From Pectobacterium carotovorum (GTDB taxonomy: Bacteria > Pseudomonadota > Gammaproteobacteria > Enterobacterales > Enterobacteriaceae), in the NCBI GenBank assembly GCA_016415585.1, contig CP066552.1:744001-808000 (forward strand): DNA of 64,000 nt. Direction: 5' to 3'. The notes under the pieces were generated by a model. It had not been told where the DNA came from and did no database searches. It worked only from the letters and a program-made list of their open reading frames with translations. Both the position numbers and the translations under genes were made by a program. Positions within the stretch are counted from its first letter, which is position 1, and each line of letters opens with the position of its first letter. Shown piece by piece: positions 40,223 through 51,885 of the stretch.

Positions 40223-41359
40223 ATGGCGAAGCAAGATTATTACGAAAGCCTGGGCGTTGCTAAAAACGCGGATGAGCGCGAAATAAAGAAAGCGTACAAG
40301 CGTCTGGCGATGAAGTACCACCCGGATCGTAATCAGGGTGATAGTGAGGCAGAAGCCAAGTTCAAAGAGATCAAAGAAGCCTACGAGATCCTTACCGACT
40401 CGCAAAAACGCGCCGCCTACGATCAGTACGGTCACGCGGCGTTTGAGCAAGGTGGTATGGGCGGAGGCGGCGGTGGCTTTGGCGGTGGTGGTGCTGATTT
40501 TGGCGATATTTTTGGCGACGTGTTCGGAGACATTTTTGGCGGCGGTCGCCGTCAGCGCGCGAGCCGTGGATCCGATTTACGCTACAACATGGAGTTGACG
40601 CTGGAAGAGGCGGTACGTGGCGTCACCAAAGAGATCCGTATTCCCGCACTGGAAGAGTGTGATGTGTGCCACGGCAACGGTGCGAAGCCGGGTAGCTCCC
40701 CGATAACCTGTCCAACCTGTCATGGGAACGGCCAGGTGCAGATGCGGCAGGGCTTCTTTACCGTGCAGCAGGCGTGTCCGCACTGTCATGGACGCGGAAA
40801 GATCATTAAAGATCCGTGTGTTAAATGTCACGGTCATGGTCGCGTAGAGAAGAGCAAAACGCTGTCGGTGAAAATTCCGGCGGGTGTGGACACGGGTGAC
40901 CGTATTCGCTTATCCGGTGAAGGCGAAGCAGGTGAACACGGCGCGCCGTCAGGCGATCTGTACGTCCAGGTGCAGGTTAAAGCGCATCCGATCTTCCAGC
41001 GTGAAGAAAACAATCTGTACTGCGAAGTGCCAATCAACTTTGCAATGGCTGCATTAGGCGGCGAGATTGAAGTCCCGACGCTGGATGGCCGCGTGAAGCT
41101 GAAAGTGCCTGCGGAAACGCAAACCGGGAAACTGTTCCGTATGCGTGGCAAAGGCGTGAAATCGGTACGCGGCGGTGCGCAGGGCGATCTGCTGTGCCGT
41201 GTGGTTGTAGAAACACCGGTTAATTTGAACGAACGTCAAAGACAGCTGCTGCAAGAGCTTGATGAGAGCTTCGGTGGCCCGTCTGGCGAGAGAAACAGCC
41301 CGCGTTCGAAAAATTTTTTCGATGGCGTGAAGAAATTTTTCGATGATTTGACCCGTTAA
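40223..41359 (+). CDS. dnaJ: Hsp40 co-chaperone DnaJ
   Basis: A 378-residue co-chaperone that stimulates DnaK ATPase and delivers clients. The J-domain (1-70) has the HPD motif in [11 protein letters not shown] (about 33). A Gly/Phe-rich linker (about 77-110) follows. The zinc-binding domain has four CxxCxGxG repeats ([32 protein letters not shown], about 146-206). A C-terminal peptide-binding domain completes it. It is co-transcribed with dnaK and ended by a terminator. Confidence 0.98.
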   Translation: MAKQDYYESLGVAKNADEREIKKAYKRLAMKYHPDRNQGDSEAEAKFKEIKEAYEILTDSQKRAAYDQYGHAAFEQGGMGGGGGGFGGGGADFGDIFGDVFGDIFGGGRRQRASRGSDLRYNMELTLEEAVRGVTKEIRIPALEECDVCHGNGAKPGSSPITCPTCHGNGQVQMRQGFFTVQQACPHCHGRGKIIKDPCVKCHGHGRVEKSKTLSVKIPAGVDTGDRIRLSGEGEAGEHGAPSGDLYVQVQVKAHPIFQREENNLYCEVPINFAMAALGGEIEVPTLDGRVKLKVPAETQTGKLFRMRGKGVKSVRGGAQGDLLCRVVVETPVNLNERQRQLLQELDESFGGPSGERNSPRSKNFFDGVKKFFDDLTR

Positions 41360-41387
41360 TAGTTTGTCGTTAACGCGTGATAAGAAA

Positions 41388-41415
41388 CCGGTGGGGTAAA
41401 CCCACCGGCTTTTTT
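41388..41415 (+). terminator. dnaKJ terminator
   Basis: CCGGTGGG, a GTAAA loop and CCCACCGG (41401-41408) are followed by CTTTTTT. The remaining spacer to nhaA (286 nt in total) holds no hok/mok-type toxin gene, unlike E. coli. Confidence 0.9.
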
Positions 41416-41645
41416 ATGACGGACATCCTTGTCCGTCATCTTGCGGCTGTTGCTGCGCAATGTTGAAAAACGCTTCCGACGTTTTTTTATTCCTTCCTCT
41501 AGATAGCCTCAATTCAATAGATCGTTTTTTACGACGATTAAGCCAGTTTTAATCTGCTTTTAACGAGTGGTTAGGTCACGTAATCTTGCCAGCAAGAAAG
41601 CGAGCGTACGGTATTGGCGTTCGTACCTGATGGGAGATTAAGTCA

Positions 41646-42842
41646 ATGATAACAATGATTCGTCGCTTTATTCGCTTGGATGCCGCCGCGGGTGTGATGC
41701 TAATGATGGCAACGGTTTTGGCGATCGTGTTTGCGAATTGGTCTGTGACTGCTACTGGCTATCAACAATTCCTGATGATGCCAGTGGAAATGCGGTTTGG
41801 CGCACTGGAAATCAATAAGAATCTGCTGCTGTGGATTAATGACGGCCTGATGGCGATTTTCTTCCTGCTGATTGGTCTGGAAGTGAAACGCGAGTTAGTC
41901 GAAGGCACGTTAGCCAGCCGCCAACAGGCGATGTTGCCACTGGCGGCTGCGGTAGGTGGAATGATTTTTCCTGCCTTGCTCTTTCTGCTTTTCAACGCGA
42001 ATGATGAGGTAACGCGCGCTGGCTGGGCGATTCCCGCTGCGACAGATATCGCGTTCGCCGTTGGGGTGCTGACGCTATTGGGCAAACGTGTTCCCGCCGG
42101 GCTGAAAGTCTTTCTGCTGGCGCTGGCGATCATTGACGATCTGGGGGCGATCCTGATCATCGCCCTGTTTTATACGCAGCAAATCTTTTGGCCTGCGCTG
42201 GGCGGTGCGGTGCTGGCGATTGCGGCGCTGGCCTATATGAACAAGCAGCAGGTTGGTAAAACGTCCGCCTATTTGCTGGTGGGGATCGTCTTGTGGGTCT
42301 GCATTCTGAAATGTGGCGTTCATGCGACGCTCGCTGGGGTGATCGTCGGATTCTTTATTCCTTTACGTATGTCCAACGGGGAATCTTCTCCGGCAACCAC
42401 GCTGGAACATGGCTTACAAACGTGGGTCGCGTTTCTGATTATTCCACTGTTTGCCTTCGCGAATGCAGGCATTGTGCTACAGGGGATTGTGCTGGAAAAG
42501 CTGCTTTCCCCTTTGAGCCTTGGCATTGCTGCCGGGCTGCTGATCGGTAAACCGCTGGGCATTACCTTGTTCAGTTGGCTAACCATCCGGCTGGGCTATG
42601 CTCGCCTGCCCGCTGGCGTGCGCTTTAACCAGATCATGGCGGTTTCTGTGCTGTGCGGTATCGGCTTTACCATGTCGATATTTATTACGCTGCTGGCATT
42701 CTCTGGCGGCGATGCGGAATTGATTACCTATGCCAAGCTGGGAATCTTACTGGCGTCAGGGCTAGCGGCGCTGCTTGGCTATCTGGCATTGCGTGGGGTG
42801 TTGCCTACGCTGGACAAGGCGGTTCAGCCGTGTAAGGGTTGA
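41646..42842 (+). CDS. nhaA: Na+/H+ antiporter NhaA
   Basis: A 398-residue inner-membrane exchanger that expels sodium or lithium at alkaline pH. It has about 12 membrane segments. The paired aspartates of the ion site are in [20 protein letters not shown] (about 162-163), and the inverted-repeat core includes [17 protein letters not shown] and [23 protein letters not shown] site precedes 41646; ATG 41655 is an alternative. nhaR starts 32 nt after its stop, as in E. coli. Confidence 0.96.
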   Translation: MITMIRRFIRLDAAAGVMLMMATVLAIVFANWSVTATGYQQFLMMPVEMRFGALEINKNLLLWINDGLMAIFFLLIGLEVKRELVEGTLASRQQAMLPLAAAVGGMIFPALLFLLFNANDEVTRAGWAIPAATDIAFAVGVLTLLGKRVPAGLKVFLLALAIIDDLGAILIIALFYTQQIFWPALGGAVLAIAALAYMNKQQVGKTSAYLLVGIVLWVCILKCGVHATLAGVIVGFFIPLRMSNGESSPATTLEHGLQTWVAFLIIPLFAFANAGIVLQGIVLEKLLSPLSLGIAAGLLIGKPLGITLFSWLTIRLGYARLPAGVRFNQIMAVSVLCGIGFTMSIFITLLAFSGGDAELITYAKLGILLASGLAALLGYLALRGVLPTLDKAVQPCKG

Positions 42843-42874
42843 TGCTATGCCGGAGGCGCGAAAAGGAGGCAGGT

Positions 42875-43780
42875 GTGTCTCATTTGAATTTTAACCATCT
42901 CTATTATTTCTGGCAGGTTTATAAGTCGGGATCCGTTGCGGGTGCGGCAGAGACGCTGTTCTTAACGCCTCAGACCATTACTGGGCAAATCAAATGCCTA
43001 GAAGAGCGTTTACAGGGCAAGCTCTTCAAGCGTAAAGGGCGCGGGTTGGAACCGACGGAGCTGGGGCAGCTTGTTTTTCGCTATGCGGATAGCATGTTCC
43101 AGCTTAGCCAGGAAATGTTGGATATTGTGAACTACCGCAAAGAATCGAACCTGTTATTCGATGTCGGTGTGGCCGATGCGCTGTCCAAACGGCTGGTGAG
43201 CAGGGTGCTCGAAACGGTCGTGACGGAACAGGAACATATTCATTTACGCTGTTTTGAGTCGACGCACGAAATGCTGCTGGAGCAGTTGAGTCAGCATAAG
43301 CTGGATATGATTCTGTCGGATTGCCCGGTGGATTCAACGCAACAGGAAGGGCTGTTTTCAATCAAACTAGGCGAATGTGGTGTGAGTTTTTATTGCAAAC
43401 GCCCGCACCCTGAGCAGCCTTTCCCGGCCTGCCTTGAACAACGTAAGCTGTTGATTCCCGGGCGGCGAACCATGCTAGGACGGAAACTGCTGAACTGGTT
43501 TACTGCGCAGAATATTCAGACGACTATTTTGGGCGAATTTGATGATGCGGCGCTGATGACTGCGTTTGGCATTAATAACGACGCGATTTTCGTTGCACCG
43601 TCGCTGTATGCCAATGAAATCTACCAGCAGGGCGATATCGTCGAGATCGGCAGGATCGAGAACATTCAGGACGAGTATTATGCGATTTTTGCGGCCAGAA
43701 TGATCCAACATCCGGCGGTGCAGCGTGTCTGTAACGCGGATTTCTCAACGCTCTTCTGTGATAGAACTGCAGGTTTGTAG
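42875..43780 (+). CDS. nhaR: LysR-type activator NhaR
   Basis: A 301-residue sodium-responsive activator of nhaA. The N-terminal helix-turn-helix [41 protein letters not shown] is nearly identical to E. coli NhaR, and [19 protein letters not shown] begins the effector domain. The start is GTG at 42875 with AGGAGG five nt upstream, giving the exact E. coli length; a more upstream in-frame ATG overlapping nhaA is not preferred. It is convergent with rpsT. Confidence 0.95.
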   Translation: MSHLNFNHLYYFWQVYKSGSVAGAAETLFLTPQTITGQIKCLEERLQGKLFKRKGRGLEPTELGQLVFRYADSMFQLSQEMLDIVNYRKESNLLFDVGVADALSKRLVSRVLETVVTEQEHIHLRCFESTHEMLLEQLSQHKLDMILSDCPVDSTQQEGLFSIKLGECGVSFYCKRPHPEQPFPACLEQRKLLIPGRRTMLGRKLLNWFTAQNIQTTILGEFDDAALMTAFGINNDAIFVAPSLYANEIYQQGDIVEIGRIENIQDEYYAIFAARMIQHPAVQRVCNADFSTLFCDRTAGL

Positions 43781-43828
43781 TGGAGCGGTGTGGCGTAGGC
43801 AATGTGTTATGACGCTACTGGCAGATGC

Positions 43829-43855
43829 AAAAAAACCGGCCTAGGCCGGTTTTTT
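43829..43855. terminator. bidirectional terminator nhaR/rpsT
   Basis: A perfect palindrome CCGGCCTAGGCCGG is flanked by A7 on the left and T6 on the right, so it works in both directions between the convergent genes. Confidence 0.92.
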
Positions 43856-43881
43856 CTTAGCAAGAACACGCAGATGCGTGA

Positions 43882-44145
43882 TTATTGCATGGCGTTGATG
43901 CGCGCAACCAGATTGGATTTATGACGTGCAGCTTTGTTCTTGTGGATCAGGCCTTTACCAGCCTGGCGATCCACGATCGGTTGCATGTCATTAAATGCTT
44001 TCTGTGCCACTTCTTTATCGCCAGTAGCGATCGCCGCGTATACTTTCTTGATGAAAGTACGCATCATTGAGCGACGGCTTGCATTATGCTTACGGCGCTT
44101 CTCAGATTGTACGGCGCGTTTCTTAGCTGATTTGATATTAGCCAA
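43882..44145 (-). CDS. rpsT: 30S ribosomal protein S20
   Basis: An 87-residue primary rRNA-binding protein, highly basic, with [38 protein letters not shown] and the conserved [29 protein letters not shown]. The start codon is TTG at 44145, with GGGAG just upstream on the minus strand; E. coli rpsT also uses TTG, linked to translational autoregulation. Longer readings from an upstream ATG add about 30 residues with no family match. It is divergent from ribF. Confidence 0.97.
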   Translation of the reverse strand: MANIKSAKKRAVQSEKRRKHNASRRSMMRTFIKKVYAAIATGDKEVAQKAFNDMQPIVDRQAGKGLIHKNKAARHKSNLVARINAMQ

Positions 44146-44570
44146 GGTCCAACTCCCAAATATATTCAATCGAGGACAATTCAAAGGCCGTGGAATATGC
44201 TCGTTTAGCCTTCGTTTGTCAATGGATTTGTGCAAATAAGCGTCGTTTGTACGTCGACACTTGTTACGTTGTGATGGCGCAGGATTTTAGCAGCTTCACG
44301 CGGTGGAATACAGCTTTTCGCATCATAAATTCATCCTGAATTTGATAAAGCCTTGTCTGCCGTCGGTAAAGTCGGATTGCATGTGCTGTCCGCCGTCTGG
44401 ATATTCTGCGTATGGGCGTCATCCATCGACGATTCAGCTAAAAAACGCGCAAATATTGGCACGATTTACAAGGTGGCTGCAAAAGGCGCGAATCGCAGGT
44501 TAACCTTACTCGCTGTACAAGGTATAATCCGCCGATTTCCATAATATTAACCCTTTGTTCTGGGCCAGCC
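44146..44570. promoter_or_regulatory. rpsT-ribF divergent region with ribF promoter
   Basis: A 425-nt spacer. A candidate promoter for ribF-ileS-lspA-fkpB-ispH is TTAACC (44500-44505), 17 bp, TATAAT (44523-44528). The rpsT leader occupies the left end. Short open frames within (for example 44303-44503) have no recognisable features. Confidence 0.55.
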
Positions 44571-45512
44571 ATGCAGCTAATTCGCGGTATACACAATCTT
44601 CGGGCACACCATTACGGCTGTGTGCTCACTATTGGTAATTTTGACGGCGTGCACCTCGGACACCAAATGCTGCTTGAACGACTGAAGCAGGAAGGTCGCG
44701 CTCGTGGGTTACCAGTGATGGTTATGATTTTTGAACCACAGCCGCTGGAACTCTTCGCTGCGGAAAAAGCGCCCGCCCGTCTGACACGTCTGCGTGACAA
44801 GGTGAAATATCTGGCGCAGGCTGGCGTGGACTATCTGCTGTGCGTTAGATTCGACGCTCGTTTTGCTGCCTACGATGCTGAGACATTCGTTTCTTCTCTG
44901 CTGGTGAAAAAATTGGGCGCGAAGTTTTTGGTGGTGGGGGATGACTTCCGTTTCGGGGCTGGTCGTCAAGGAGATTTCCTGTTATTACAGAAGGCTGGGC
45001 GTGAGGCGGGGTTTGATGTCATCAGCACCGATTCGTTCTGTAATGGCGGCAAACGGGTGAGCAGCACTGCCGTACGTGAGGCGCTCAGTCGTGATGAACT
45101 TGAACTGGCTGAAAGCCTGCTGGGTCATCCTTACTGCATTTCTGGTCGCGTGGAACATGGCAAAGAATTGGGGCGAACCATTGGGTTCCCTACTGCCAAT
45201 CTACCGCTAAAACGTCAGGTTTCCCCTGTCAGCGGCGTATATGCCGTCAGCGTTTATGGGCTGGGGCAAGAACCGCTACCGGGCGTTGCCAATATTGGCA
45301 CGCGTCCAACCGTAAACGGTGACAAACGCCAGCAGCTTGAAGTGCATTTGCTGGACGTGACGATGAACCTCTATAGTCGTCACATTGAAGTCGTACTGCG
45401 TAAAAAAATCCGTAATGAACAGCGTTTTGCTTCGCTCGATGCGTTAAAACAGCAAATCGCCGATGATGTGGTGACAGCCCGGACGTTCTTCGGGTTAAAG
45501 ACACCGGTTTAA
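44571..45512 (+). CDS. ribF: bifunctional riboflavin kinase / FAD synthetase
   Basis: A 313-residue enzyme that phosphorylates riboflavin to FMN and adenylates FMN to FAD. The N-terminal nucleotidyltransferase part has [19 protein letters not shown] (about 21-39) and [15 protein letters not shown]. The C-terminal flavokinase part has [22 protein letters not shown] (about 193) and [13 protein letters not shown]. It is first gene of a conserved operon with ileS, 31 nt away. Confidence 0.97.
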   Translation: MQLIRGIHNLRAHHYGCVLTIGNFDGVHLGHQMLLERLKQEGRARGLPVMVMIFEPQPLELFAAEKAPARLTRLRDKVKYLAQAGVDYLLCVRFDARFAAYDAETFVSSLLVKKLGAKFLVVGDDFRFGAGRQGDFLLLQKAGREAGFDVISTDSFCNGGKRVSSTAVREALSRDELELAESLLGHPYCISGRVEHGKELGRTIGFPTANLPLKRQVSPVSGVYAVSVYGLGQEPLPGVANIGTRPTVNGDKRQQLEVHLLDVTMNLYSRHIEVVLRKKIRNEQRFASLDALKQQIADDVVTARTFFGLKTPV

Positions 45513-45543
45513 TTTTTCTAGCCGAAACGAAATCGAGAATCTA

Positions 45544-48357
45544 ATGAGTGACTATAAGACTACCCTGAACTTGCCGGAAACAGGGTTCCCGATGCGTGGC
45601 GATCTGGCCAAGCGCGAACCTGACATGCTGAAACGTTGGTATGAGCAGGATCTGTACGGGATTATTCGCAATGCGAAGAAGGGAAAGAAGACCTTCATTT
45701 TGCACGATGGCCCTCCGTACGCGAACGGCAACATTCACATTGGTCACTCAGTTAACAAGATTCTGAAAGATATTATTGTTAAATCGAAAGGCCTGTCTGG
45801 CTACGATTCTCCTTATGTGCCGGGCTGGGACTGCCACGGTTTGCCGATTGAGCTGAAAGTAGAACAGCTGGTTGGTAAGCCGGGTGAGAAAGTCAGCGCG
45901 GCAGAATTCCGCGCTGAGTGCCGCAAATATGCGGCAGAGCAGGTTGCGGGTCAGAAAGCCGACTTTATTCGTCTCGGCGTGCTGGGCGACTGGGATCGTC
46001 CTTACCTGACGATGGACTTCAAAACCGAAGCGAATATTATCCGTGCGCTGGGCCGCATCATTGAAAACGGTCACCTGCACAAGGGTGCTAAGCCCGTTCA
46101 CTGGTGTGCTGACTGTGGTTCCGCGCTGGCGGAAGCGGAAGTTGAGTATTACGACAAAACGTCTCCATCCATTGATGTCGCGTTTAACGCCAGCGATGTG
46201 GCGGCGGTATTAGCCAAATTCGGCGTGAAGAGCGTAGACGGCCCTGTTTCGCTGGTGATCTGGACGACGACGCCGTGGACACTGCCAGCAAACCGTGCGA
46301 TCTCGCTGAATGCGGAGTTCGATTATCAGCTGGTGCAGATTGACGGTCAGGCGCTGATTCTGGCGACCGATCTGGTTGAAAGTGTGATGAAACGCGCAGG
46401 TGTGACCCAGTGGCAAGTGCTGGGAGACTGCAAAGGCGCGGAACTTGAGCTGCTGCGTTTCAAACATCCATTCTTGAACTTTGACGTACCGGCCATTCTG
46501 GGCGAGCACGTGACGCTGGATGCGGGTACCGGTGCGGTGCATACCGCTGGTGGTCACGGTCCTGACGACTATGTGATTAGCCAGAAGTACAATCTGGAAA
46601 TCGCCAATCCGGTGGGGCCGAATGGCTGCTACCTGAGCGGTACCTATCCTGAACTGGATGGCAAATTCGTTTTCAAAGCTAACGACTTGATCGTTGAAAT
46701 CCTGCGTGAAAAAGGCATGTTGCTGCACGTAGAGAAATTGCAGCACAGCTACCCGTGCTGCTGGCGCCATAAGTCGCCGATCATTTTCCGTGCGACGCCA
46801 CAATGGTTTGTCAGCATGGATCAGAAAGGCCTGCGTAAGCAGTCGCTGTCTGAAATCAAAGGCGTGCAGTGGATCCCAGATTGGGGTCAGGCGCGTATCG
46901 AAGCGATGGTCGCCAACCGTCCTGACTGGTGTATCTCCCGTCAGCGTACCTGGGGCGTGCCAATGTCGCTGTTCGTCCACAAAGAGACGGAAGAACTGCA
47001 TCCGCGCACCGCAGAGCTAATTGAAGCGGTAGCGAAACGTGTTGAAGCCGACGGTATTCAGGCATGGTGGGATCTCGATCCGGCCGACGTGCTGGGCGCA
47101 GACGCTGACAACTACGTCAAAGTACCAGACACGCTGGACGTGTGGTTCGATTCTGGATCGACGCACGCGTCCGTGGTAGACGTTCGTCCTGAATTTGGCG
47201 GTCATGCAGCGGATATGTATCTGGAAGGTTCCGACCAGCATCGTGGCTGGTTCATGTCTTCCCTGATGATCTCCACCGCGATCAAAGGCAAAGCGCCTTA
47301 CCGTCAGGTACTGACTCACGGTTTCACCGTTGATGGTCAGGGTCGCAAGATGTCCAAGTCGATCGGGAATACCGTCAGCCCGCAGGACGTGATGAACAAA
47401 CTCGGTGCCGACATTCTGCGCCTGTGGATCGGTTCAACGGATTACTCCGGTGAAATCGCCGTATCTGATGAGATCCTGAAGCGTTCTGCCGATGCCTATC
47501 GCCGTATTCGTAACACCGCGCGTTTCCTGCTGGCGAACCTGAACGGGTTCGATCCACAGAAAGATAGCGTGAAACCAGAAGACATGGTTGTGCTGGATCG
47601 CTGGGCGGTTAGCTGTGCGAAAGCCGCGCAGGAAGAGATCCTTGAAGCGTATGAAAGCTATGATTTCCATCGCGTCGTACAGCGTCTGATGCAGTTCTGC
47701 TCGATCGAGATGGGATCCTTCTATCTGGATATCATTAAAGATCGTCAGTACACGGCAAAAAGCGACAGCGTTGCACGCCGTAGCTGCCAGACTGCGCTAT
47801 TCCATATCTCAGAAGCGCTGGTACGTTGGATGGCACCGATTATGTCCTTCACCGCGGATGAGATCTGGAACTACCTGCCGGGCGAGCGTGCGCAGTACGT
47901 CTTTACCGAAGAGTGGTATGACGGTCTGTTCGCGCTGGATAGCGCAGAAACCATGAACGATGCGTTCTGGGCGGATGTTCTGAAAGTGCGTAGCGAAGTG
48001 AACAAAGTCATCGAGCTGGCGCGTAATGACAAACGCATCGGTGGATCGCTGGAAGCTTCCGTTACGCTGTACGCCGATGCCAATCTGGCGGGCAAGTTGA
48101 ACCAGCTGCGTCAGGAACTGCATTTCGCGTTGTTGACGTCAAAAGCGCTGGTGGAACGTTATGAAAATGCGCCGGATAGCGCACAGGCAACGGAACTCAC
48201 CGGACTGAAAATTGCCTTAAGTGAGGCAGAAGGACACAAGTGTCCACGCTGCTGGCATTACGAGACGGATATCGGTAGCAATGCCGAGCATCCTGAAGTG
48301 TGTGGTCGCTGTGCGACTAACGTGGGCGGTAACGGCGAAGAGCGTAAATTTGTCTGA
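45544..48357 (+). CDS. ileS: isoleucyl-tRNA synthetase
   Basis: A 937-residue class I aminoacyl-tRNA synthetase. The HIGH motif is in [17 protein letters not shown] (about 57-73) and the KMSKS motif in [10 protein letters not shown] (about 600). A CP1 editing domain lies between, with [13 protein letters not shown] and [18 protein letters not shown]. The C-terminal zinc finger has CPRCWHY and CGRC (about 901-925). Its stop codon overlaps the lspA start (TGATG), implying coupled translation. Confidence 0.98.
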   Translation: MSDYKTTLNLPETGFPMRGDLAKREPDMLKRWYEQDLYGIIRNAKKGKKTFILHDGPPYANGNIHIGHSVNKILKDIIVKSKGLSGYDSPYVPGWDCHGLPIELKVEQLVGKPGEKVSAAEFRAECRKYAAEQVAGQKADFIRLGVLGDWDRPYLTMDFKTEANIIRALGRIIENGHLHKGAKPVHWCADCGSALAEAEVEYYDKTSPSIDVAFNASDVAAVLAKFGVKSVDGPVSLVIWTTTPWTLPANRAISLNAEFDYQLVQIDGQALILATDLVESVMKRAGVTQWQVLGDCKGAELELLRFKHPFLNFDVPAILGEHVTLDAGTGAVHTAGGHGPDDYVISQKYNLEIANPVGPNGCYLSGTYPELDGKFVFKANDLIVEILREKGMLLHVEKLQHSYPCCWRHKSPIIFRATPQWFVSMDQKGLRKQSLSEIKGVQWIPDWGQARIEAMVANRPDWCISRQRTWGVPMSLFVHKETEELHPRTAELIEAVAKRVEADGIQAWWDLDPADVLGADADNYVKVPDTLDVWFDSGSTHASVVDVRPEFGGHAADMYLEGSDQHRGWFMSSLMISTAIKGKAPYRQVLTHGFTVDGQGRKMSKSIGNTVSPQDVMNKLGADILRLWIGSTDYSGEIAVSDEILKRSADAYRRIRNTARFLLANLNGFDPQKDSVKPEDMVVLDRWAVSCAKAAQEEILEAYESYDFHRVVQRLMQFCSIEMGSFYLDIIKDRQYTAKSDSVARRSCQTALFHISEALVRWMAPIMSFTADEIWNYLPGERAQYVFTEEWYDGLFALDSAETMNDAFWADVLKVRSEVNKVIELARNDKRIGGSLEASVTLYADANLAGKLNQLRQELHFALLTSKALVERYENAPDSAQATELTGLKIALSEAEGHKCPRCWHYETDIGSNAEHPEVCGRCATNVGGNGEERKFV

Positions 48358-48869
48358 TGAATAAGATCTGTTCGAGTGGACTGCGCTGGCTTTGGCTGGC
48401 GATACTGGTTTTAATTGTCGATCTTGGCAGCAAACAGTGGATCCTTGCCCACTTTGCGCTGGGGGATACGGTGCCAGTGATGCCTTCTCTGAATCTGCAT
48501 TACGCCCGTAACTACGGCGCAGCATTCAGCTTCCTGGCGGATAAAGGCGGCTGGCAACGCTGGTTCTTTGCTGGCATCGCGATTGCTATCGTGGTTGCAC
48601 TGCTGGTGATGATGTACCGTGGCAGCGTCAAACAGCGGCTCAATAACATTGCGTATTCGCTGATTATCGGTGGCGCATTGGGCAATCTGTTCGACCGGAC
48701 ATGGCACGGATTTGTTGTCGATTTCATCGACTTCTATGTAGGTGACTGGCACTTCGCCACCTTTAACCTTGCCGATACCGCTATCTGTATTGGTGCGGCG
48801 CTCATCGTACTGGAAGGATTTTTCAGTACGCATGATGATACTGATACCGTTAAGCAAAAGGGTCACTGA
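48357..48869 (+). CDS. lspA: lipoprotein signal peptidase (signal peptidase II)
   Basis: A 170-residue inner-membrane aspartyl protease that removes signal peptides from diacylated prolipoproteins. Four membrane segments are visible. The catalytic aspartates are in [21 protein letters not shown] (about 121-141) and [27 protein letters not shown] is the conserved second motif. It overlaps ileS by one base and its last base is the first of fkpB, a tightly coupled series. Confidence 0.97.
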   Translation: MNKICSSGLRWLWLAILVLIVDLGSKQWILAHFALGDTVPVMPSLNLHYARNYGAAFSFLADKGGWQRWFFAGIAIAIVVALLVMMYRGSVKQRLNNIAYSLIIGGALGNLFDRTWHGFVVDFIDFYVGDWHFATFNLADTAICIGAALIVLEGFFSTHDDTDTVKQKGH

Positions 48870-49342
48870 TGTCCGAGAGTGTTCAGCATAACAGCGCGCT
48901 GCTGGTGCATTTTATCCTGACGCTGGAGGATGGCTCTGCGGCCGAATCCACGCGTGAGCGCGGCAAGCCAGCGCTGTTTCGCCTTGGCGACGGCAGCCTG
49001 TCTGACGCGTTGGAACAACAGCTGTTGGGATTGCAGCGTGGTGATAAACGCAAGTTTACGCTGCCGCCAGAGTCGGCCTTTGGGCCGACCAATCCGAACC
49101 TGATCCAGTTCTTCCTGCGCCGTGATTTCGCCCAGACCGGTGTGCCGGATGTTGGCACCATCATGCTGTTCAGCGGCGTTGCCGGAAATGATATGCCGGG
49201 GATTATCCGCGATGTGACCGAAGAATCGGTCACTGTGGATTTTAACCACCCGCTATCTGGTCAGGCGATTACCTTCGATCTTGAAGTGCTGGATATCGAT
49301 CCCGTACAACAGGAGGTGACACATGCAGATCCTGCTGGCTAA
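48869..49342 (+). CDS. fkpB: FKBP-type peptidyl-prolyl isomerase
   Basis: A 157-residue SlpA-type FKBP. It starts [28 protein letters not shown]; the FK506-binding fold is followed by an inserted IF (chaperone) domain (about 70-125, [17 protein letters not shown]). It overlaps ispH by 20 nt, so its last residues are encoded within the ispH start region; this makes it eight residues longer than E. coli FkpB (149). The ispH ribosome site AGGAGG lies inside its 3' end. Confidence 0.94.
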   Translation: MSESVQHNSALLVHFILTLEDGSAAESTRERGKPALFRLGDGSLSDALEQQLLGLQRGDKRKFTLPPESAFGPTNPNLIQFFLRRDFAQTGVPDVGTIMLFSGVAGNDMPGIIRDVTEESVTVDFNHPLSGQAITFDLEVLDIDPVQQEVTHADPAG

Positions 49343-50273
49343 TCCGCGCGGCTTTTGTGCCGGTGTCGATCGGGCTATCAGCATTGTGGAACGTGCGCTG
49401 GAGCTTTTTGGTACGCCGATTTACGTCCGTCATGAAGTAGTACATAACCGCTATGTGGTTAACGGATTACGCGAACGTGGCGCGATTTTTATTGAGCAGA
49501 TTGAAGATGTGCCGGATGGTGCGATTCTGATTTTCTCTGCACATGGCGTTTCACAAGCGGTACGAAATGAAGCCAAAAACCGCGATCTGACGGTATTCGA
49601 TGCAACCTGTCCGCTAGTGACCAAGGTGCATATGGAAGTGGCCAGAGCCAGTAAGAAAGGCGTAGAAGCGATTCTTATCGGGCATGCCGGACACCCTGAA
49701 GTTGAAGGGACGATGGGGCAGTACAGCAATGCGGAGGGTGGCATGTATCTGGTGGAATCCCCCGAGGATGTCTGGCAGCTACAGGTAAAAGACGAAAGCA
49801 ATCTGTGCTTTATGACGCAAACCACGCTTTCTGTTGATGATACTTATGCGGTGATTGATGCGTTGCGTGAGCGTTTTCCGCAGATTGTCGGCCCGCGTAA
49901 AGATGACATCTGCTATGCCACGACCAATCGTCAGGAAGCCGTTCGCCATTTATCAGATAAGGCGGATGTGGTTTTTGTCGTCGGCTCTAAAAACTCTTCA
50001 AACTCCAACCGCCTTGCTGAATTGGCACAACGTGCGGGGAAAGCGGCTTATCTGATTGATTCAGCGGAAGATATCCAGGAGTCATGGGTAGCGGGCGCTT
50101 CGCATGTTGGGGTGACCGCAGGCGCATCGGCACCGGATATTCTGGTACAACAGGTGATCCAGCGCCTGAAAGAATTGGGCGGCAAGGTGGCAATTGAAAT
50201 GCAAGGGCGTGAAGAAAACATCGTCTTTGAAGTGCCAAAAGAGTTGCGTGTTGAAGTCAAACAGATAGATTAA
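49323..50273 (+). CDS. ispH: HMBPP reductase (isoprenoid MEP pathway)
   Basis: A 316-residue iron-sulfur enzyme that reduces HMBPP to IPP and DMAPP. The three cluster cysteines are in [14 protein letters not shown] (12), [12 protein letters not shown] (about 96) and [12 protein letters not shown] (about 197). Substrate residues include HEVVHN and [13 protein letters not shown]. It is the last gene of the ribF-ileS-lspA-fkpB-ispH operon, ended by a terminator. Confidence 0.97.
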   Translation: MQILLANPRGFCAGVDRAISIVERALELFGTPIYVRHEVVHNRYVVNGLRERGAIFIEQIEDVPDGAILIFSAHGVSQAVRNEAKNRDLTVFDATCPLVTKVHMEVARASKKGVEAILIGHAGHPEVEGTMGQYSNAEGGMYLVESPEDVWQLQVKDESNLCFMTQTTLSVDDTYAVIDALRERFPQIVGPRKDDICYATTNRQEAVRHLSDKADVVFVVGSKNSSNSNRLAELAQRAGKAAYLIDSAEDIQESWVAGASHVGVTAGASAPDILVQQVIQRLKELGGKVAIEMQGREENIVFEVPKELRVEVKQID

Positions 50274-50283
50274 TGCTGTTTCT

Positions 50284-50316
50284 GCGGTAGGGCTAGGCTA
50301 AAGCCCTATCGCTTTT
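50284..50316 (+). terminator. ispH terminator
   Basis: TAGGGCT (50288-50294) pairs with AGCCCTA (50302-50308) and is followed by TCGCTTTTATCC. The T-tract is modest. Confidence 0.65.
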
Positions 50317-50360
50317 ATCCCCTTCCGTTTTCTTTCCCCTATATTCACTCATGAAAATGT

Positions 50361-50390
50361 TAATGCATAAAAATGAATTTTTATGCGTTA
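50361..50390. promoter_or_regulatory. large AT-rich palindrome upstream of dapB
   Basis: A perfect 22-bp inverted repeat, GCATAAAAAT (50365-50374) and ATTTTTATGC (50377-50386) around a GA centre, extends outward three more pairs on each side after one mismatch. TGAATTTTTAT within it resembles the left part of an ARG box, so an ArgR site is possible. It lies about 230 bp before dapB. The rest of the 345-nt ispH-dapB gap holds no gene; rihC, present here in E. coli, is absent. Confidence 0.5.
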
Positions 50391-50570
50391 TGCCATGTGG
50401 CTTGTTTTTTAACCGCTTGTATTTATCTTCAAATACCTTACGGCTTTTCATCGCTCTGAGCGCCATTCTGATACCTTTGGTTAGACAGTTTTGCTGATTT
50501 TCTGCGGCTTCAAACAGTATTTTATAATCTGGCGGTAAATCCGCTGGCGATAGTGCGCAGCGCCCGTTAA

Positions 50571-51440
<870 letters not shown>

Positions 51441-51646
51441 TATTTTATTTTTTTATAAATAGTTTATCTAACTGAAAAAGGTGGGTGTTTTTACGTTCAC
51501 CTTTATTTTTATCTTTTTGGCTTCTTTTTTCTATCATCATTGGTATTTGTTTGTGTTTTATTCTGTTTTTTAGTGATGATTTTCCCTCCTTACTCCCAAA
51601 ATGTCCTTTGCTGGTGATTTGTTACTCTTATTTTAGCAATGTTGTC

Positions 51647-51662
51647 TCGCAACCGTTTACTT
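51647..51662 (+). promoter_or_regulatory. candidate PurR operator of carAB
   Basis: TCGCAACCGTTTACTT matches the PUR box ANGCAANCGNTTNCNT at every fixed position except the first. It lies 86 bp before the P1 -35. E. coli carAB P1 is controlled through a PurR site at a comparable upstream distance. Confidence 0.75.
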
Positions 51663-51747
51663 ATCTCAGTTGATAGGGTTTTTTACGTCAGTGGGCGACT
51701 ATTTATTTCGGAAAGCATAAAAATAAGAGAAAAAAAGCGGTTTGGGT

Positions 51748-51776
51748 AGACAATCAGGAAGACCATCATTAAAATG
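51748..51776 (+). promoter_or_regulatory. carAB promoter P1
   Basis: -35 TAGACA (51748-51753), 17-bp spacer, -10 TAAAAT (51771-51776). By analogy with E. coli this is the pyrimidine/purine-controlled promoter. Confidence 0.7.
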
Positions 51777-51818
51777 CGCCCAATTTGCCAAAAATTGGCC
51801 TTACAGGTAGTTTTTGCA

Positions 51819-51875
51819 TTGATTTAGTGGCTCGAATCTGAATTAATATGCAAATAACGTGATTGTTTATTCCTT
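51819..51875 (+). promoter_or_regulatory. carAB promoter P2 and ArgR operator region
   Basis: A candidate -35 TTGATT (51819-51824) and -10 TAATAT (51844-51849) are 19 bp apart. The -10 sits inside TGAATTAATATGCAAATA, which continues to GTGATTGTTTATTCC; both halves resemble the two ARG boxes covering E. coli carAB P2. The whole block is strikingly conserved with E. coli. The rest of the 445-nt dapB-carA gap holds no gene. Confidence 0.7.
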
Positions 51876-51885
51876 GGAGGGTGTT

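Noticed and set aside
39485..40450. 321-codon open frame antisense to dnaK and the dnaJ start
   Set aside because: It mirrors strongly biased dnaK codons, has no recognisable domain or ribosome site, and spans a conserved gene boundary. The same applies to the long antisense frames over tktA, pgk, fbaA, ileS and carB.
41360..41645. Hok/Mok-type toxin gene between dnaJ and nhaA as in E. coli
   Set aside because: No small membrane-peptide frame with a ribosome site was found, only the dnaJ terminator and spacer.
51485..51673. 62-codon hydrophobic open frame upstream of carA
   Set aside because: AT-rich DNA readily gives Phe/Leu/Ser-rich frames; it overlaps the PurR box and has no homologue I recognise.
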